A stretch of 64,000 nt of DNA from Rhodococcus tibetensis (GTDB lineage Bacteria; Actinomycetota; Actinomycetes; Mycobacteriales; Mycobacteriaceae), in the NCBI RefSeq assembly GCF_024438035.1, contig NZ_JANFQF010000005.1, positions 62,001 through 126,000 of the forward strand, in the 5' to 3' direction. This document shows, in pieces, positions 31,211 through 41,469 of this stretch. Position 1 is the stretch's first letter, and each line of letters starts with the position of its first letter. The position numbers and the translations under genes are program-made. Under the pieces are notes generated by a model. It saw only the letters and a program-made list of their open reading frames with translations. It was not told the DNA's origin and ran no database searches.

Positions 31211-31816
31211 TCAAGAGCCTGCCGACGTGATGGACGCCGGCAAGAGTGCCTGAGCTCGAGCCGACGCGAGGGCAAATGGGTCCTCGAACACGTGGAGCCC
31301 ATATGCCACGAGGGCCCCTTCATGAAGCAGCATGATGGTGCGAGCGAGTTCGGGGGCGCCGGGAACTGCCGCGTCGGTGCATATTTGGGTGAACAGTTCG
31401 AGCATCCATTTCTTCTGATCGAGGATGACGGGGTACGCCGGATGGGACGGGTCGCTGATCTCGGCATGCGCATTCACCATGCTGCACCCCTTTGTGCTGT
31501 TCTGGCCGGCCCAGTCGCGGGATGCGTCGAAGACGGCCTTCAGGCGTGCTTCCGGTGAGCTGCCCACCGCATGGAGATAGCCGGCGAGGAAGAGTCGCCA
31601 GCGCTCGTCGCGGTCAGCAAGATACTCGACCACGAGCTGTTCCTTCGACCCGAACCGGTCGTACAGCGTCTTCTTCGTGACCCCTGCCTCCGCAGCGATC
31701 AGATCGACCCCCACAGCGGAGATTCCTCGCTCGTAGAACAGGCGACCGGCCGCGGACAAGACGCGTCTGGCGCCCGGGGTCAGTGTCACCCGCTGCGGCC
31801 CCGGCACTGTGCTCAT
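31211..31816 (-). CDS. TetR family transcriptional regulator
   Basis: 201 aa. N-terminal helix-turn-helix domain (LSAAGRLFYERGISAVGVDLI, AGVTKKTLYDRFGSKEQLV), C-terminal all-helical ligand domain ending LLPASITSAGS. It starts eight bases from a double operator and is transcribed divergently from an EamA exporter, the standard layout for a local repressor of that exporter and of itself. Ligand unknown. Confidence 0.93.
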   Translation of the reverse strand: MSTVPGPQRVTLTPGARRVLSAAGRLFYERGISAVGVDLIAAEAGVTKKTLYDRFGSKEQLVVEYLADRDERWRLFLAGYLHAVGSSPEARLKAVFDASRDWAGQNSTKGCSMVNAHAEISDPSHPAYPVILDQKKWMLELFTQICTDAAVPGAPELARTIMLLHEGALVAYGLHVFEDPFALASARAQALLPASITSAGS

Positions 31817-31823
31817 GACAGAA

Positions 31824-31867
31824 GTATACAGATCGGTATATCGTCGGACTTAAACCGATCTGTATAC
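31824..31867. promoter_or_regulatory. Double TetR operator
   Basis: Perfect 14-bp inverted repeat GTATACAGATCGGT / ACCGATCTGTATAC separated by 16 bases. Each half is itself an imperfect palindrome (TATAC-agatcg-GTATA and its partner). It fills most of the 66-base gap between the divergent regulator and exporter genes and overlaps both probable promoters. Confidence 0.85.
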
Positions 31868-31882
31868 CCGAGGTGATTCTTC

Positions 31883-32815
31883 GTGAATGTGCTTCTCGCC
31901 GTGGCGTTCGTGTTCTGCTGGAGTTCCGGCTTCATCGGCGCGAAAGTCGGTGTCGGCATCACCGACCCTCTCACCGTGCTCACCTGGCGATTTCTACCCC
32001 TTGCCGCGCTACTCGTCCTCTGGGCGGTGCTCTTCGGACGCCACCGATGGGGTGGGATCCGGAGGCAGACGGTACGGCGCGAGATAATCGTCGGCGCCTT
32101 GTCACAGACCGGCTACCTCCTCACCGTCTACCAGGCAATCGGATTGGGGGTCTCCAGCGGCACCACGGCGCTGATCGACGGCACGCAGCCGCTCGTCGTC
32201 GCGGTACTCGCCGGACCGCTGTTGAGGGAGTACGTTGCACCGCGCCAGTGGTGGGGGTTGGCGCTCGGACTGACCGGAGTCGTGATCGTCACCGCCGGCG
32301 ACGCCACCGCGTCCGGGGGAGTGGTGTGGTGGGCGTATCTGGTGCCGTTTGCAGGAATGCTCTCGTTGGTGGCGGCGACGTTCATGGAGCGGCGCTCACC
32401 CGAAGACACTGACCCCGCGGTGTCGCTGACGATCCACTGTGTCACCAGCGCGGTGTTGTTCACTGCCGTGGCAGCACCCCGCGGCGAGGCGATGCCTCCG
32501 GCTTCCGCCTCGTTCTGGCTCGCCGTGACCTGGTTGGTGGGTCTATCTACCTTCGGCGGCTACGGCCTGTACTGGCTGGTGCTGAGGCGCAAAGGTGTCA
32601 CGCGGGTCAATGCGCTCATGTTCCTGATGGCACCGGTGACAGCCGTGTGGGGCGCCGTGGCCTTCGGCGAACCGTTCGGAGCCCTCACCGCGGGCGGCCT
32701 GCTGTTGAGCCTGGGAGCAGTGACGGTGGTGTTTCGGGCGCAATCTGAGAACGGGGGAGATGCAGCCCGACCCATACAGTCAGGGCCCCGAACCACAAGT
32801 GGTTCGGGGCCCTGA
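31883..32815 (+). CDS. EamA family (DMT superfamily) exporter
   Basis: 310 aa with about ten hydrophobic helices arranged as two EamA repeats; FVFCWSSGFIGAKVG and LTWRFLPLAALL mark the first, FGGYGLYWLVLRRKGVTRVNALMFLMAPVTA the second. DMT exporters move amino acids, metabolites or drugs; the substrate is unknown. GTG start. Its last codons, including the stop, lie within a perfect hairpin, so the C-terminal residues (SGPRTTSGSGP) are shaped by the terminator. Probably repressed by the neighbouring TetR protein. Confidence 0.9.
   Translation: MNVLLAVAFVFCWSSGFIGAKVGVGITDPLTVLTWRFLPLAALLVLWAVLFGRHRWGGIRRQTVRREIIVGALSQTGYLLTVYQAIGLGVSSGTTALIDGTQPLVVAVLAGPLLREYVAPRQWWGLALGLTGVVIVTAGDATASGGVVWWAYLVPFAGMLSLVAATFMERRSPEDTDPAVSLTIHCVTSAVLFTAVAAPRGEAMPPASASFWLAVTWLVGLSTFGGYGLYWLVLRRKGVTRVNALMFLMAPVTAVWGAVAFGEPFGALTAGGLLLSLGAVTVVFRAQSENGGDAARPIQSGPRTTSGSGP
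32781..32814. terminator. Perfect 16-bp hairpin overlapping the end of the EamA gene
   Basis: CAGGGCCCCGAACCAC-aa-GTGGTTCGGGGCCCTG, with the TGA stop (32813-32815) in the descending arm. Serves the convergent ends of the exporter and qcrB (stop at 32831). Confidence 0.75.
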
Positions 32816-32830
32816 TCAGGGGGGTGAGCC

Positions 32831-34513
32831 TCAGTGGGCCTCGCCGTTGCCGGAGCTTCCGTTGCCGGAGCTTCCGTTTCCGTGAACACGATTCTGCAGC
32901 TCGGTCAGCATGGTGAGCTGTTGACGCTCGCCATGATGCAGAGCGGCCTCGAGAGCTTCGCTCTCCTCGATCGGGTCCGCGGTGACAAGGCTGCCGGAGC
33001 CGGGCTTGCCGGCAGAACCGAGCTTGTTCATCTTCTTCGGGATGGACGCACCCTGGTATTCGAGGGGGATCGGGTGGCCATGGCCATGGCCGTCGACCGG
33101 GCCTAGTGGCTGGTGGATCTCGATGTACTGACCGTTGGGCATCCGCTTGATGATGCCGGTCTCGATGCCGTGCTCGAGAACCTCGCGGTCACTGCGTTGG
33201 AGGCCCAGGCAGAACCGGTACGCCACGAAGAACGCGATGGGCGGCAACAGCACCATGCCGATTCGGCCGATCCAGGTCATCGCGTTCAACGAAATGCTCA
33301 GCTGGTACGCGATGATGTCGTTGATGCACGAGATCGTCAATACGGCGTAGAACGTCAGTGCCATCGCTCCGATCGCCGTGCGGACCGGCACGTCACGCGG
33401 ACGCTGCAGCAGGTTGTGGTGAGCGTCGTCCTTGGTCAGACGCTTCTCGATCCACGGGTAGGCGATGAGAACCGTGAAGACCAACCCCATGATGAGCGCC
33501 ACGGCGAACACGGCCGGGATGGTGTAGCGGTCGAAGAGGTAGATCTCCCACGCAGGCCACAGACGGGCCAGGCCGTCTGTCCACATCATGTAGATGTCGG
33601 GCTGCGACCCGGCGGACACCTGTGACGGGTTGTATGGGCCGATGGTCCATACCGGGTTGATCTGCAGCACGCCGCCCATAACCGCGAGAACACCGAAGGT
33701 GATGGCGAAGAATGCACCGGACTTGACGGCGAAGACGGGGAGGATCCGAACGCCCACGACGTTCTGTTCCGTGCGGCCGGGGCCGGGGAACTGCGTGTGC
33801 TTCTGGTACCAGACGAGCGCGAGGTGACCGGCGATCAGCGCGAGGATGATGCCGGGGAACAGCAGGACGTGCGCCACGTACAGGCGGGGGATGATCAGGT
33901 CGCCGGGGAAGTCGCCGCCGAAGATCAGCCAGTGCATCCAGGTGCCGGCGATCGGGATGCTCAAGGTGATACCGGAGAACGCGGCACGCAGGCCCGTACC
34001 CGACAGCAGGTCGTCGGGAATCGTGTACCCGAAGAAGCCCTCGAACATAGCCAGAATCAGCAAAAGACAGCCGATGACCCAGTTCGCTTCACGCGGACGC
34101 CGGAAGGCGCCGGTGAAGAAGATGCGCATGAGGTGGACCACGATGGACGCCGCGAACATCAACGCAGCCCAGTGGTGGATCTGGCGGACGAAGAGTCCGC
34201 CGCGCACCTCGAAGGAGATGTTCAGCGTGGTCTCGTATGCGCGCGACATGGTGACGCCGCGCAGGGGCTCGTATGCGCCGTTGTAGACCACGTGGGCCAT
34301 CGACGGGTCGAAGAACAAGGTGAGATAGACACCCGAGATCAGCAGGATGATGAAGCTGTAGAGCGCGATCTCACCGAGCAGGAACGACCAATGGGTGGGG
34401 AAGACCTTGTTGATCTGCCGCCGCATTCCAGCTGCGAGGTGGTAACGGGAGTCCATTGCCTCCGCCTGGCCGGCGGCCATGGCGTTGAGTCTGGACGGTT
34501 TGTTGTCGGTCAC
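32831..34513 (-). CDS. qcrB: Cytochrome bc1 complex cytochrome b subunit QcrB
   Basis: 560 aa. Binds two b haems and the menaquinol sites; target of Q203-type inhibitors in mycobacteria. Conserved blocks include [34 protein letters not shown] with haem-ligand histidines, TGAFRRPRE, and [15 protein letters not shown]-terminal tail after the last helix is long, with Gly/Ser/Asn repeats ([12 protein letters not shown]). GTG 34513 overlaps the qcrA stop (GTGA) and has GGGAG eight bases upstream; TTG 34528 is the alternative. Last gene of ctaE-qcrC-qcrA-qcrB. Confidence 0.96.
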   Translation of the reverse strand: MTDNKPSRLNAMAAGQAEAMDSRYHLAAGMRRQINKVFPTHWSFLLGEIALYSFIILLISGVYLTLFFDPSMAHVVYNGAYEPLRGVTMSRAYETTLNISFEVRGGLFVRQIHHWAALMFAASIVVHLMRIFFTGAFRRPREANWVIGCLLLILAMFEGFFGYTIPDDLLSGTGLRAAFSGITLSIPIAGTWMHWLIFGGDFPGDLIIPRLYVAHVLLFPGIILALIAGHLALVWYQKHTQFPGPGRTEQNVVGVRILPVFAVKSGAFFAITFGVLAVMGGVLQINPVWTIGPYNPSQVSAGSQPDIYMMWTDGLARLWPAWEIYLFDRYTIPAVFAVALIMGLVFTVLIAYPWIEKRLTKDDAHHNLLQRPRDVPVRTAIGAMALTFYAVLTISCINDIIAYQLSISLNAMTWIGRIGMVLLPPIAFFVAYRFCLGLQRSDREVLEHGIETGIIKRMPNGQYIEIHQPLGPVDGHGHGHPIPLEYQGASIPKKMNKLGSAGKPGSGSLVTADPIEESEALEAALHHGERQQLTMLTELQNRVHGNGSSGNGSSGNGEAH

Positions 34514-35652
34514 GGTCGACGCTCCCAAAATGCCGGGCCGAGAGCTTCGATGTAGTCACCGGTGGCAACTAGGAAACCCTCTTCGTTCACTGTAATAGGC
34601 AACTGCGGAAGTGCACGAGCAGCGGGTCCGAAAATCGGCTTTCCGTAGGTCAGCGCATCGAACTGCGACTGGTGGCACGGGCAGAGAATTCGGTTGGTCT
34701 GCTGTTCGAACAGCGAGGTGGGGCAGCCGAGGTGGGTGCAGATCTTCGAGAAGGCGAAGTAGTCGCCGTAGTTGAAGCTCTCCTGGCCCTTACGTTTGGT
34801 CACTCTCTGAGTGTCTTCGGTGCGTAGGCGAATGAGCATCGTCGCGTTGCGGATGCCACGCAGACCTGCGAGAAGGGCGTCGTGGTCGCCGCGATCGGAC
34901 TCACGGAACGGGAACACGGTCTCCATGGCACCGGCGTCGAGGTCTTCCGGCCGGACGAGGACGACATCCTCGGGACGGCCGGTGTCGCGGCGCAGGTAGA
35001 TGGTCTCGCCGGCGTAGCGCGGAGTCCAGCCCGATACCCAGAGCGGCGAATCGTCACGCTGGGCCCACGGGTTCTTGACGAGGCCACCGAGCGGCATCAA
35101 GGACATGATGCCGAGTGCGCCGCCACCGAACAACAGGCTGCGCTTGATGAGCTTGCGGCGGCCGAGCGTCGAGGTGTCGAAGGAGTCGCCGAGTTCCGCG
35201 ACGATGGTCCGGCGGTCCGTCTCGGACGATCCGCCGTCGTGGCGGTCCTGGATGGACAGCTCTTCCGGGATGAACTTCTTGGTGAACTGCACGGCACCGA
35301 CACCCAGGCCGAGAATCGCCAGACCCATGGTGAGGCCGATCAGCGGGGTGTACAGGCTGTACGCGGAGTAGTTCTCTTCACCGGCTCCGGCGTACTCCCA
35401 CGGCCAGAACAGGTAGATCGCGATGAACGCGACCGCCGACACGCCGGCGAGAGCGAACCAGAACGCCACCGAGCGTTCGGCGCGCTTCTCGGCCTTGGTT
35501 CCTTCGACCGCCCAGCGGTTGCGGCGGAACGCAACGTCGACCCCGTCGAGGTTGGTGCCGAGTTCGACCAGTTCGTCGCGGCTCAGGTTCTCGAGTTCTG
35601 CATCCGTGTACTTTTTTGGCGTGGCGCCGCCCGGCTGGCCAGCGTCGTTCAT
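34510..35652 (-). CDS. qcrA: Cytochrome bc1 complex Rieske iron-sulfur subunit QcrA
   Basis: 380 aa. Three N-terminal transmembrane helices (two close together around residues 65-125 and one after the RRKLIKRS segment), as typical of actinobacterial QcrA, then the Rieske domain with the [2Fe-2S] ligands in CTHLGC and CPCHQSQF around residues 304-325. ATG 35652 overlaps the qcrC stop (ATGA). Passes electrons from menaquinol to cytochrome cc. Confidence 0.96.
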   Translation of the reverse strand: MNDAGQPGGATPKKYTDAELENLSRDELVELGTNLDGVDVAFRRNRWAVEGTKAEKRAERSVAFWFALAGVSAVAFIAIYLFWPWEYAGAGEENYSAYSLYTPLIGLTMGLAILGLGVGAVQFTKKFIPEELSIQDRHDGGSSETDRRTIVAELGDSFDTSTLGRRKLIKRSLLFGGGALGIMSLMPLGGLVKNPWAQRDDSPLWVSGWTPRYAGETIYLRRDTGRPEDVVLVRPEDLDAGAMETVFPFRESDRGDHDALLAGLRGIRNATMLIRLRTEDTQRVTKRKGQESFNYGDYFAFSKICTHLGCPTSLFEQQTNRILCPCHQSQFDALTYGKPIFGPAARALPQLPITVNEEGFLVATGDYIEALGPAFWERRP

Positions 35653-36500
35653 GACCTCGCTCCGATCCACAGTGCTGCACCGACGACAGCGATGATTCCG
35701 ATGACCCACATGGCCAAGCCCTCGGAGGCGGGACCGAAGCCGCCGAGTCCGTAGCCGCCGGGCTGCTTGGTCTCGCCTGCCAACTTGATGTAGGCGATGA
35801 TGTCCTTCTTCTCCTCGAGGGTGAGCTGGCGATCCGAGAACTTGGGCATGTTCTGCGGGCCGGTGACCATCGCGGTGTAGATCTGCTGCTCGTTGGCCGG
35901 GTCGAGGACGGGCGCGTACTTGCCGGAGGACAGTGCACCGCCGCGCCCGGTGAAGTTGTGGCAGGACGCGCAGTTGAGGCGGAAGAGTTCGCTGCCGCGT
36001 CCGATGTCGCCGCCGCGCAGCGAGGACTGGGCGATCTCGCCGTTCTCGTCACGCACGACCGTGGGACCGCCGCCGTTGGCCTGGATGTATGCGCCGATGG
36101 CGTCCGTCTGCTCGGCGTCGAATTTGACGGGCTTGCGCTCGGCCTGGGCCTCGTTGCGCACGGCCGGCATGCGCCCCGATGACACCTGGAAGTACACGGC
36201 GGCCTCGCCGACACCGATCAGGCTCGGGCCGCGATCCTGCACACCCTGCAGGTTCGCGCCGTGGCAGGTGATGCACGAGGTGTCGTACAACTGCTTGCCT
36301 TCGCGGATCAGTGCTGCCTGATCGTCGGTGGCGGTGGCCACCTGCGGGGTCGGCGTCAACGCGGACGCGAGGAAACCGGCGCTGACCAGTCCCATCATCA
36401 GGACCAGGGCGCCCGTGACGCGCCTGCGGAGCTTCCGCTGGCGACGTGTCTTCGCGGCGGACGCCGTGGTATCGGATGCGGGAGGGGGGGATGAACTCAT
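35649..36500 (-). CDS. qcrC: Cytochrome bc1 complex dihaem cytochrome c subunit QcrC
   Basis: 283 aa. One N-terminal membrane helix, two haem-c sites CITCH (76-80) and CASCH (177-181), and a C-terminal transmembrane helix ([19 protein letters not shown]). This dihaem cytochrome replaces soluble cytochrome c and hands electrons directly to CtaC in the supercomplex. ATG start 64 bases after ctaE. Confidence 0.97.
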   Translation of the reverse strand: MSSSPPPASDTTASAAKTRRQRKLRRRVTGALVLMMGLVSAGFLASALTPTPQVATATDDQAALIREGKQLYDTSCITCHGANLQGVQDRGPSLIGVGEAAVYFQVSSGRMPAVRNEAQAERKPVKFDAEQTDAIGAYIQANGGGPTVVRDENGEIAQSSLRGGDIGRGSELFRLNCASCHNFTGRGGALSSGKYAPVLDPANEQQIYTAMVTGPQNMPKFSDRQLTLEEKKDIIAYIKLAGETKQPGGYGLGGFGPASEGLAMWVIGIIAVVGAALWIGARS

Positions 36501-36564
36501 CTGTATCCCTTTGGTATGTCGGGACGGACTGGACGTCAGGGGGCTGCCTGGGGCGTTCAGCTGA

Positions 36565-37176
36565 TCAACGGATGAAATAGATCGTGGCGAACAGGGCGAT
36601 CCACACGATGTCGACGAAGTGCCAGTAGTACGAGACGACGATCGCGGCGGTGGCTTGGGCTGGCGTGAACTTGCTGACCATGGTGCGGGCGATCAGGAAG
36701 ACGAACGCGATGAGGCCGCCGATCACGTGGAGGCCGTGGAATCCGGTGGTCATGTAGAACACCGAGCCGTACACGCTGCTCGAGATCGTCGTGCCTTCTT
36801 CGACGAGGTGGATGTACTCGTATCCCTGGCCGAGCACGAAGAACGTGCCCATGGCGAGTGTGAGGAGGTACCAGCGACGGAGACCGAAGACGTCGCCGCG
36901 CTCCGCGGCGAACACGCCCATCTGGCAGGTGAATGACGAGGCGATCAGCACGAGGGTCACCGGAACGGCGAGGAAGAGGTTCAGCTCGGTCGGCTCCGGC
37001 GGCCAGTTTCCATTCGCCTGTGCTCTGGCCACGAAGTACATGGCGAAGAGCCCTGCGAAGAACATGAGCTCACTTGACAACCACACGATGGTGCCAACGC
37101 TGACCATGTTTGGTCGGTTCAGCGAGTGCACGCGTTGGGTGATTGCTGATCCTGAAGTCCCTACTGCGCTCGTCAC
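36565..37176 (-). CDS. ctaE: Cytochrome c oxidase subunit III
   Basis: 203 aa, the same length as in mycobacteria; five hydrophobic helices, with [36 protein letters not shown] and [15 protein letters not shown] as subunit III signatures. GTG 37176 gives this length; the frame upstream of it runs antisense to the next gene and is not coding. First gene of the ctaE-qcrCAB operon, so oxidase and bcc genes are co-expressed. ctaD (subunit I) is not in the window. Confidence 0.95.
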   Translation of the reverse strand: MTSAVGTSGSAITQRVHSLNRPNMVSVGTIVWLSSELMFFAGLFAMYFVARAQANGNWPPEPTELNLFLAVPVTLVLIASSFTCQMGVFAAERGDVFGLRRWYLLTLAMGTFFVLGQGYEYIHLVEEGTTISSSVYGSVFYMTTGFHGLHVIGGLIAFVFLIARTMVSKFTPAQATAAIVVSYYWHFVDIVWIALFATIYFIR

Positions 37177-37301
37177 AGACAGAAGTATGACGCTTCGTCG
37201 TAAGAGGCGACTACCCGGGTCCACCCTCGGCGCGTCGACGCGTCCCGGTTGTCCGATTCTGCCAGCTGACGCGCTGGTGGCGGGCATGAAAGGGTGGGGG
37301 A

Positions 37302-37781
37302 ATGCGAACTGGTGACAACAGTACGGGGTGGTTGCGGAGACTGTTCGGCGGTAGCAGGTCAGCCCCTCCGCTGGATCCGGATCGGGAGGACCTCGTCGTC
37401 GTCGCCTCCTGCTTCGACGACGTGGAGGCGTGCTCGGCCACCCTCGAACGCGCGGCCTCCGAGTCACCGGTGTGGCGGGCCGACGAGGAAGCCGTCCTGC
37501 GTCACCATCTGCGACTGCCGGCCACCGCAGTGGGGGAGGCGGCGTCCATCGCGGCGCAGGACGGATACCGGCCACGGCGCACCGGCCTTTCGGTTGCCGG
37601 TCCGTCCGGCACAGCCGAGGCGGCCGTGGAGCTCGTGCTGCAGCGCGTCCAGGTGCTGGACGCGCTGCACTGTTCCCAGGAACGGTCGAGAATGGCCGGG
37701 CTCGCGCAGCGGCTCGGTGGATTCGTCGCGGGGTGGGATGCGGTGCAACCGGCGCGCGAGGCGGAAGCGGCAGGCAACTAG
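37302..37781 (+). CDS. Conserved hypothetical protein
   Basis: 159 aa. N-terminal basic segment ([11 protein letters not shown]), then an alpha-beta body with [53 protein letters not shown] and [30 protein letters not shown]. The middle vaguely recalls the RraB-type fold (a hydrophobic strand followed by a helix and Gly-Tyr), but this is weak. No membrane segment or catalytic motif. Divergent from ctaE, 58 bases before trpD. Confidence 0.75.
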   Translation: MRTGDNSTGWLRRLFGGSRSAPPLDPDREDLVVVASCFDDVEACSATLERAASESPVWRADEEAVLRHHLRLPATAVGEAASIAAQDGYRPRRTGLSVAGPSGTAEAAVELVLQRVQVLDALHCSQERSRMAGLAQRLGGFVAGWDAVQPAREAEAAGN

Positions 37782-37839
37782 GCTGCGGGGAGCGGATCGA
37801 CACGAGTACACATCGCTACCAGTTCGAGGGGACACGACG

Positions 37840-38943
37840 ATGCAGAGCCCGACCGTGCAGGGCCCGGACGCTCAGGGGACGAACGACGCGACCCTGCCCG
37901 CGCGCACGTGGCCGTCGGTCCTTGGTGCGCTCACCGACGGACACGACCTGTCGGTGCAGGATGCGACATGGGCGATGGACGAGATCATGTCCGACAACGC
38001 CACGTCCGCGCAGATCGCCGCGTTCGGTGTCGGCCTCAAGATGAAGGGTGTCGTTCCGGAAGAATTGCGCGGACTGGCCGACTCGATGCTGGGTCATGCG
38101 CGCAAGGTGCCGGTCGATGCCGACGTCGTGGACATCGTGGGTACCGGTGGTGACCGCTCCAACACGGTCAACATCTCCACGATGGCGGCGATCGTGGTGG
38201 CGGCCAGCGGAATTCGGGTGGTGAAGCACGGTAACCGGGCTGCGTCGTCCAAGAGTGGCGGCGCCGATGTACTCGAGGCACTCGGGGTCCGGATCAACCT
38301 GGGGCCCGACGAGGTGGCGCGCTCGGTGCGCGAGGCCGGAATCGGTTTCTGCTTCGCCCCGGTCTTCCATCCCGCCCTACGGTTCGCGGCGGCGCCCCGC
38401 AAGGAAATCGGCATTCCGACGGTCTTCAACGTGCTGGGGCCGCTCACCAATCCGGCTCGGCCGCGCGCGGGGCTCATCGGCTGTGCGTTCCCGGATCTGA
38501 TCCCGGTGGTCGCCGGCGTGCTCGCGCAGCGCGGTAACTCCGCGCTCGTGGTGCGTGGGGACGACGGACTCGACGAGCTGACGACCTCGAGCACGTCGAC
38601 CGTACATATCGTGTCGGAGGGATCGGTGACCGTGCGGCAGCTCGATCCTCGCGACCTCGGCATCGCGCGGGTGTCGTTGGACGAGCTGCGGGGCGGAGAC
38701 GCCACAGCCAACGCGGCGGTGGCACGGCGACTCCTCGACGGCGACGCCGGACCGGTGCGGGACGCCGTGCTACTCAACGCGGCCGGCGCCATCGCGGCCT
38801 TCCGTGGTCTCGGCGACCGCTCGCTCGAAGAGTCTCTTGCCGAGGGGATTACGTCGGCGGCTCAGTCCATCGACAGCGGGGCGGCGGCGGCACTTCTGAC
38901 GAAGTGGGCCGAGGTCACCTCCGCCATGACGGCGACGAAGTAA
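37840..38943 (+). CDS. trpD: Anthranilate phosphoribosyltransferase TrpD
   Basis: 367 aa. Second step of the tryptophan branch: joins anthranilate and PRPP. The PRPP/metal motifs are [14 protein letters not shown] (101-114) and [18 protein letters not shown] (from 129); [12 protein letters not shown] and the acidic DDGLDELT motif follow. ATG with GAGGGG about eight bases upstream. Isolated from other trp genes, as in mycobacteria. Shares the chorismate pathway with aroG at 54.7 kb. Confidence 0.96.
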   Translation: MQSPTVQGPDAQGTNDATLPARTWPSVLGALTDGHDLSVQDATWAMDEIMSDNATSAQIAAFGVGLKMKGVVPEELRGLADSMLGHARKVPVDADVVDIVGTGGDRSNTVNISTMAAIVVAASGIRVVKHGNRAASSKSGGADVLEALGVRINLGPDEVARSVREAGIGFCFAPVFHPALRFAAAPRKEIGIPTVFNVLGPLTNPARPRAGLIGCAFPDLIPVVAGVLAQRGNSALVVRGDDGLDELTTSSTSTVHIVSEGSVTVRQLDPRDLGIARVSLDELRGGDATANAAVARRLLDGDAGPVRDAVLLNAAGAIAAFRGLGDRSLEESLAEGITSAAQSIDSGAAAALLTKWAEVTSAMTATK

Positions 38944-38961
38944 CACCCCGGCCGGCATAGG

Positions 38962-39237
38962 TCATTCGCCGATGGAGAAGCCTGCCTCCACGTCGGCGCT
39001 CGAGTAGGACTGGAACGCGATGTGTGTTGCCGTCCTGGACACTCCGTCGACCTTGTTGATCCCCTCGGTGACCACTTCGGCAATCTTCGCGTGGTCCCGG
39101 ACCCGCACGATCGCGATCAGGTCGATGTCGCCTGCGCAGGAGTAGACCTTGTCGACCCCGTCGATATCGGCGACGGCTTGCGCCGTTTCCGGGATGCGGC
39201 GGGCTTCGGCGTGGATCAGGACGATGGCGTTGATCAT
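38962..39237 (-). CDS. Lrp/AsnC-type RAM-domain protein (no DNA-binding domain)
   Basis: 91 aa consisting only of the Lrp/AsnC ligand-binding (RAM) domain: beta-alpha-beta-beta-alpha-beta with [26 protein letters not shown]. No helix-turn-helix precedes it. Such stand-alone RAM proteins bind amino acids and may modify other Lrp-family proteins. It follows the exonuclease gene with a 4-base overlap, so they share an operon. Confidence 0.9.
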   Translation of the reverse strand: MINAIVLIHAEARRIPETAQAVADIDGVDKVYSCAGDIDLIAIVRVRDHAKIAEVVTEGINKVDGVSRTATHIAFQSYSSADVEAGFSIGE

Positions 39238-41000
39238 GCCTGCCAGCCTATGTGGTGGCGAACAGAGTCGGGCACAGGCGCTCTGGACTCCGGTTCCGGG
39301 GTCGGCTCACTACCGGCGCGGGCCCGTTCGCACCACTCGGCCCACGATCCGGCACCCCGTGCGGGTTCGCAGTACCCCGTGGACGCGCTGACGATGCGCG
39401 TGCCGTCGGTGTCGAGCCAGCGGGCCAGCAGGCCGGCTTCTTCGGGTGAGGCGCCGCGGAGCGGTGAATCGTCGGGAACGACGGTTTCGGCGGCGAGCAC
39501 CAGCGCGTCGACCACCGGCATCGGATGGGCTCCGCGCCGCGCGCGGCCGGACGATGCGAGCCGGCCGTGCCGGATGACGGCGAACTCCCAGCCGCCGGTG
39601 GCGGCCGGACGGGCAGCCACGATCTCGTCGAGGGTGGTGAGGGCCGCCAGTCGCTGCATCCTGCGCAGTGCGAGAGCCACATCGGCGGTGCGGTCGCGCA
39701 ACCGCGCGGCGTTCTCGAACAATTCGTCCGCCGCGAGATTGTCCAGCCGTTCACGCATCCGACGTAGCGGGGTGTCGTCGACGCCGCGTAGAAGGTGCCG
39801 GAAGAGGCGGGGACCTGGGCGGTAGTCGTCCTCGGTGGCGAGACCCTGCACGGCCGCCGGGCACGGGGCGAGCTCTCGCGGCGGACATTGCGGCCCGTGC
39901 TCACGTCCCGTGGGTATTCGGGTCGTGCAGGTGCGCAGGACACAGTATTCGGCGAGCGTCTCCGCGACCTCAACCGCCGTGGAACGGGACCGGAACGGGC
40001 CGAGCGAATCCCGGGTGGGAGTACGTACGACCGACAGCCGGGGAAACGCTTCGTTGGTGAGTGTGATCCACCATCCACGCTTCGGATACTTCGACCGCCG
40101 GTTGTACGGCGGGGTGTGCGCGGCGAGAAGGCGCAGCTCGCGGACGCCGGCCTCGAGCGCGTGCGAGCACTCGACATGGTCGATGCGGGTGGTGAGCGCC
40201 ACCATCTCCTTCATCCGCCCGCGGGTTTCAGACCCGGTGAAGTAATTGCGCACCCGTCGGCGCAGGTCGGTTGCCGTCCCGACGTAGAGCACCTCGTCGG
40301 AGGGACCGCGGAACAGGTATACGCCGGGGGCGTGAGGGAGATGACTGGCGAGTGTGCGCTTGGCCCGCTGGTGGGAGGAGACGTCAGGAAGGTAGTCGAC
40401 GAGTTCCGTGAGACTGTGCACTCCCTGATTGCCGACACGGTCGATGAGGGCGTGCAGGACATCGACGGTGGCGCGTGCGTCGTCGAGTGCGCGGTGTGTG
40501 GGTTGTGTGCTGACATCGAAGAGCCGGGCCAGGGAGGACAGCTTGACCGAGGGTGCTTCGTCGCGGGTCAAGACGCGGCGCGCCAATTTGACCGTGCACA
40601 GCACCGTGAACTTCGGCCAGGGAGTGGCGGTGGCCGACGCGGCGGCCTGGAGGAAGCCGGTGTCGAAGGGGGCGTTGTGCGCCACCAGCACCGAGCCTCG
40701 TGCGAACTCCAGGAAGGCGGGCAGCACACGCTCGATACGCGGCGCATCCACGACCATTGCCGTGGTGATCCCGGTGATCTCCACGATGTGCGGCGGAATG
40801 GAGCGCCCCGGATCGACCAGGGTGGCCATTTCGCCGATCACTTCGCCGCCGCGCACCTTCACGGCGCCGATCTCGGTGATCGCGTCTTCGCCGGGTCGCC
40901 CGCCGGTGGTCTCGAGGTCGACGATCACGAAGGTGGTGTCCCGCAGCGGGGTGTCGAGCTCGTCGAAGCTCAGTTGCTCGGGTACGCCGGAAGCTCTCAC
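39234..41000 (-). CDS. DEDDh exonuclease fused to UvrC-type GIY-YIG domain
   Basis: 588 aa. N-terminal 3'-5' exonuclease of the DnaQ/PolC epsilon family with [11 protein letters not shown] (Asp28, Glu30), [12 protein letters not shown] and [12 protein letters not shown]. From about residue 225 a UvrC/Cho-like GIY-YIG nuclease: [26 protein letters not shown], then the catalytic region [22 protein letters not shown]-like segment ([14 protein letters not shown]) follows. Matches actinobacterial Rv2191. Role probably DNA repair; the partner and substrate are unknown. GTG start, with the large riboswitch-containing intergenic region upstream. Confidence 0.92.
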   Translation of the reverse strand: MRASGVPEQLSFDELDTPLRDTTFVIVDLETTGGRPGEDAITEIGAVKVRGGEVIGEMATLVDPGRSIPPHIVEITGITTAMVVDAPRIERVLPAFLEFARGSVLVAHNAPFDTGFLQAAASATATPWPKFTVLCTVKLARRVLTRDEAPSVKLSSLARLFDVSTQPTHRALDDARATVDVLHALIDRVGNQGVHSLTELVDYLPDVSSHQRAKRTLASHLPHAPGVYLFRGPSDEVLYVGTATDLRRRVRNYFTGSETRGRMKEMVALTTRIDHVECSHALEAGVRELRLLAAHTPPYNRRSKYPKRGWWITLTNEAFPRLSVVRTPTRDSLGPFRSRSTAVEVAETLAEYCVLRTCTTRIPTGREHGPQCPPRELAPCPAAVQGLATEDDYRPGPRLFRHLLRGVDDTPLRRMRERLDNLAADELFENAARLRDRTADVALALRRMQRLAALTTLDEIVAARPAATGGWEFAVIRHGRLASSGRARRGAHPMPVVDALVLAAETVVPDDSPLRGASPEEAGLLARWLDTDGTRIVSASTGYCEPARGAGSWAEWCERARAGSEPTPEPESRAPVPDSVRHHIGWQA

Positions 41001-41469
41001 GGTCTGAGAGCGTATGGACGGGCACCGACAAACCCCTTCGGACGACTCTCCGGAGCGGGGGAGACGAGGATCACACTGTCATTTCCGGACTCGTCCCGGA
41101 GTGCGGGCGGGAGCCGCGGCTCTCCCACGATCGGCGCGGTTCGGGCCGACGAGGAGACGACCTCCGGGTCGGCGATGCATCGCGGGTCTCATCCCGGGAA
41201 ACGGCACGTGAACAGCGCGGATGCCACTTTCGGCGAAGCCTCGCCGAGTCTCGTCGGCCCGAAATCGCCACGGGCGCTACCGAAACGAGATGGGAAACCG
41301 ACCACTTGTTATCTAGCCGTTATCGAAAGCGCGTATCGCGCGCACGCCACCACGCACCAGGGCCGAGCATGTGCTTTCAGCGTGTCCCGGTCGACATCCG
41401 GGTACTCCGTTTCGTAACCTTCCTGAGACCTAGCGGAGTCTTGCCGCCCCACACCGGGACAGCATCGCT
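41001..41469. other. Intergenic region upstream of the riboswitch
   Basis: About 470 bases without a convincing gene; open frames on both strands lack ribosome-binding sites and family features. It probably contains the exonuclease promoter at the left and the NlpC/P60 promoter at the right. 41411-41440 (CGTAACCT, GAGACCT, GCG blocks) matches 23 of 30 positions with a block at 42391-42420 in front of the second NlpC/P60 gene. Confidence 0.5.
41411..41440 (+). promoter_or_regulatory. Conserved upstream block, copy 1 (NlpC/P60 promoter)
   Basis: Contains TTCGTAACCT followed by GAGACCTAGCGGAGTC. 23 of 30 positions match 42391-42420 upstream of the paralogous NlpC/P60 gene. Likely a shared promoter or regulator site; MtrA, which controls such hydrolase genes in related bacteria, is one candidate, unproven here. 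Confidence 0.5.

Noticed and set aside
41014..41310. Small genes in the region before the riboswitch
   Set aside because: Short frames on both strands lack ribosome-binding sites, hydrophobic patterns or family features.
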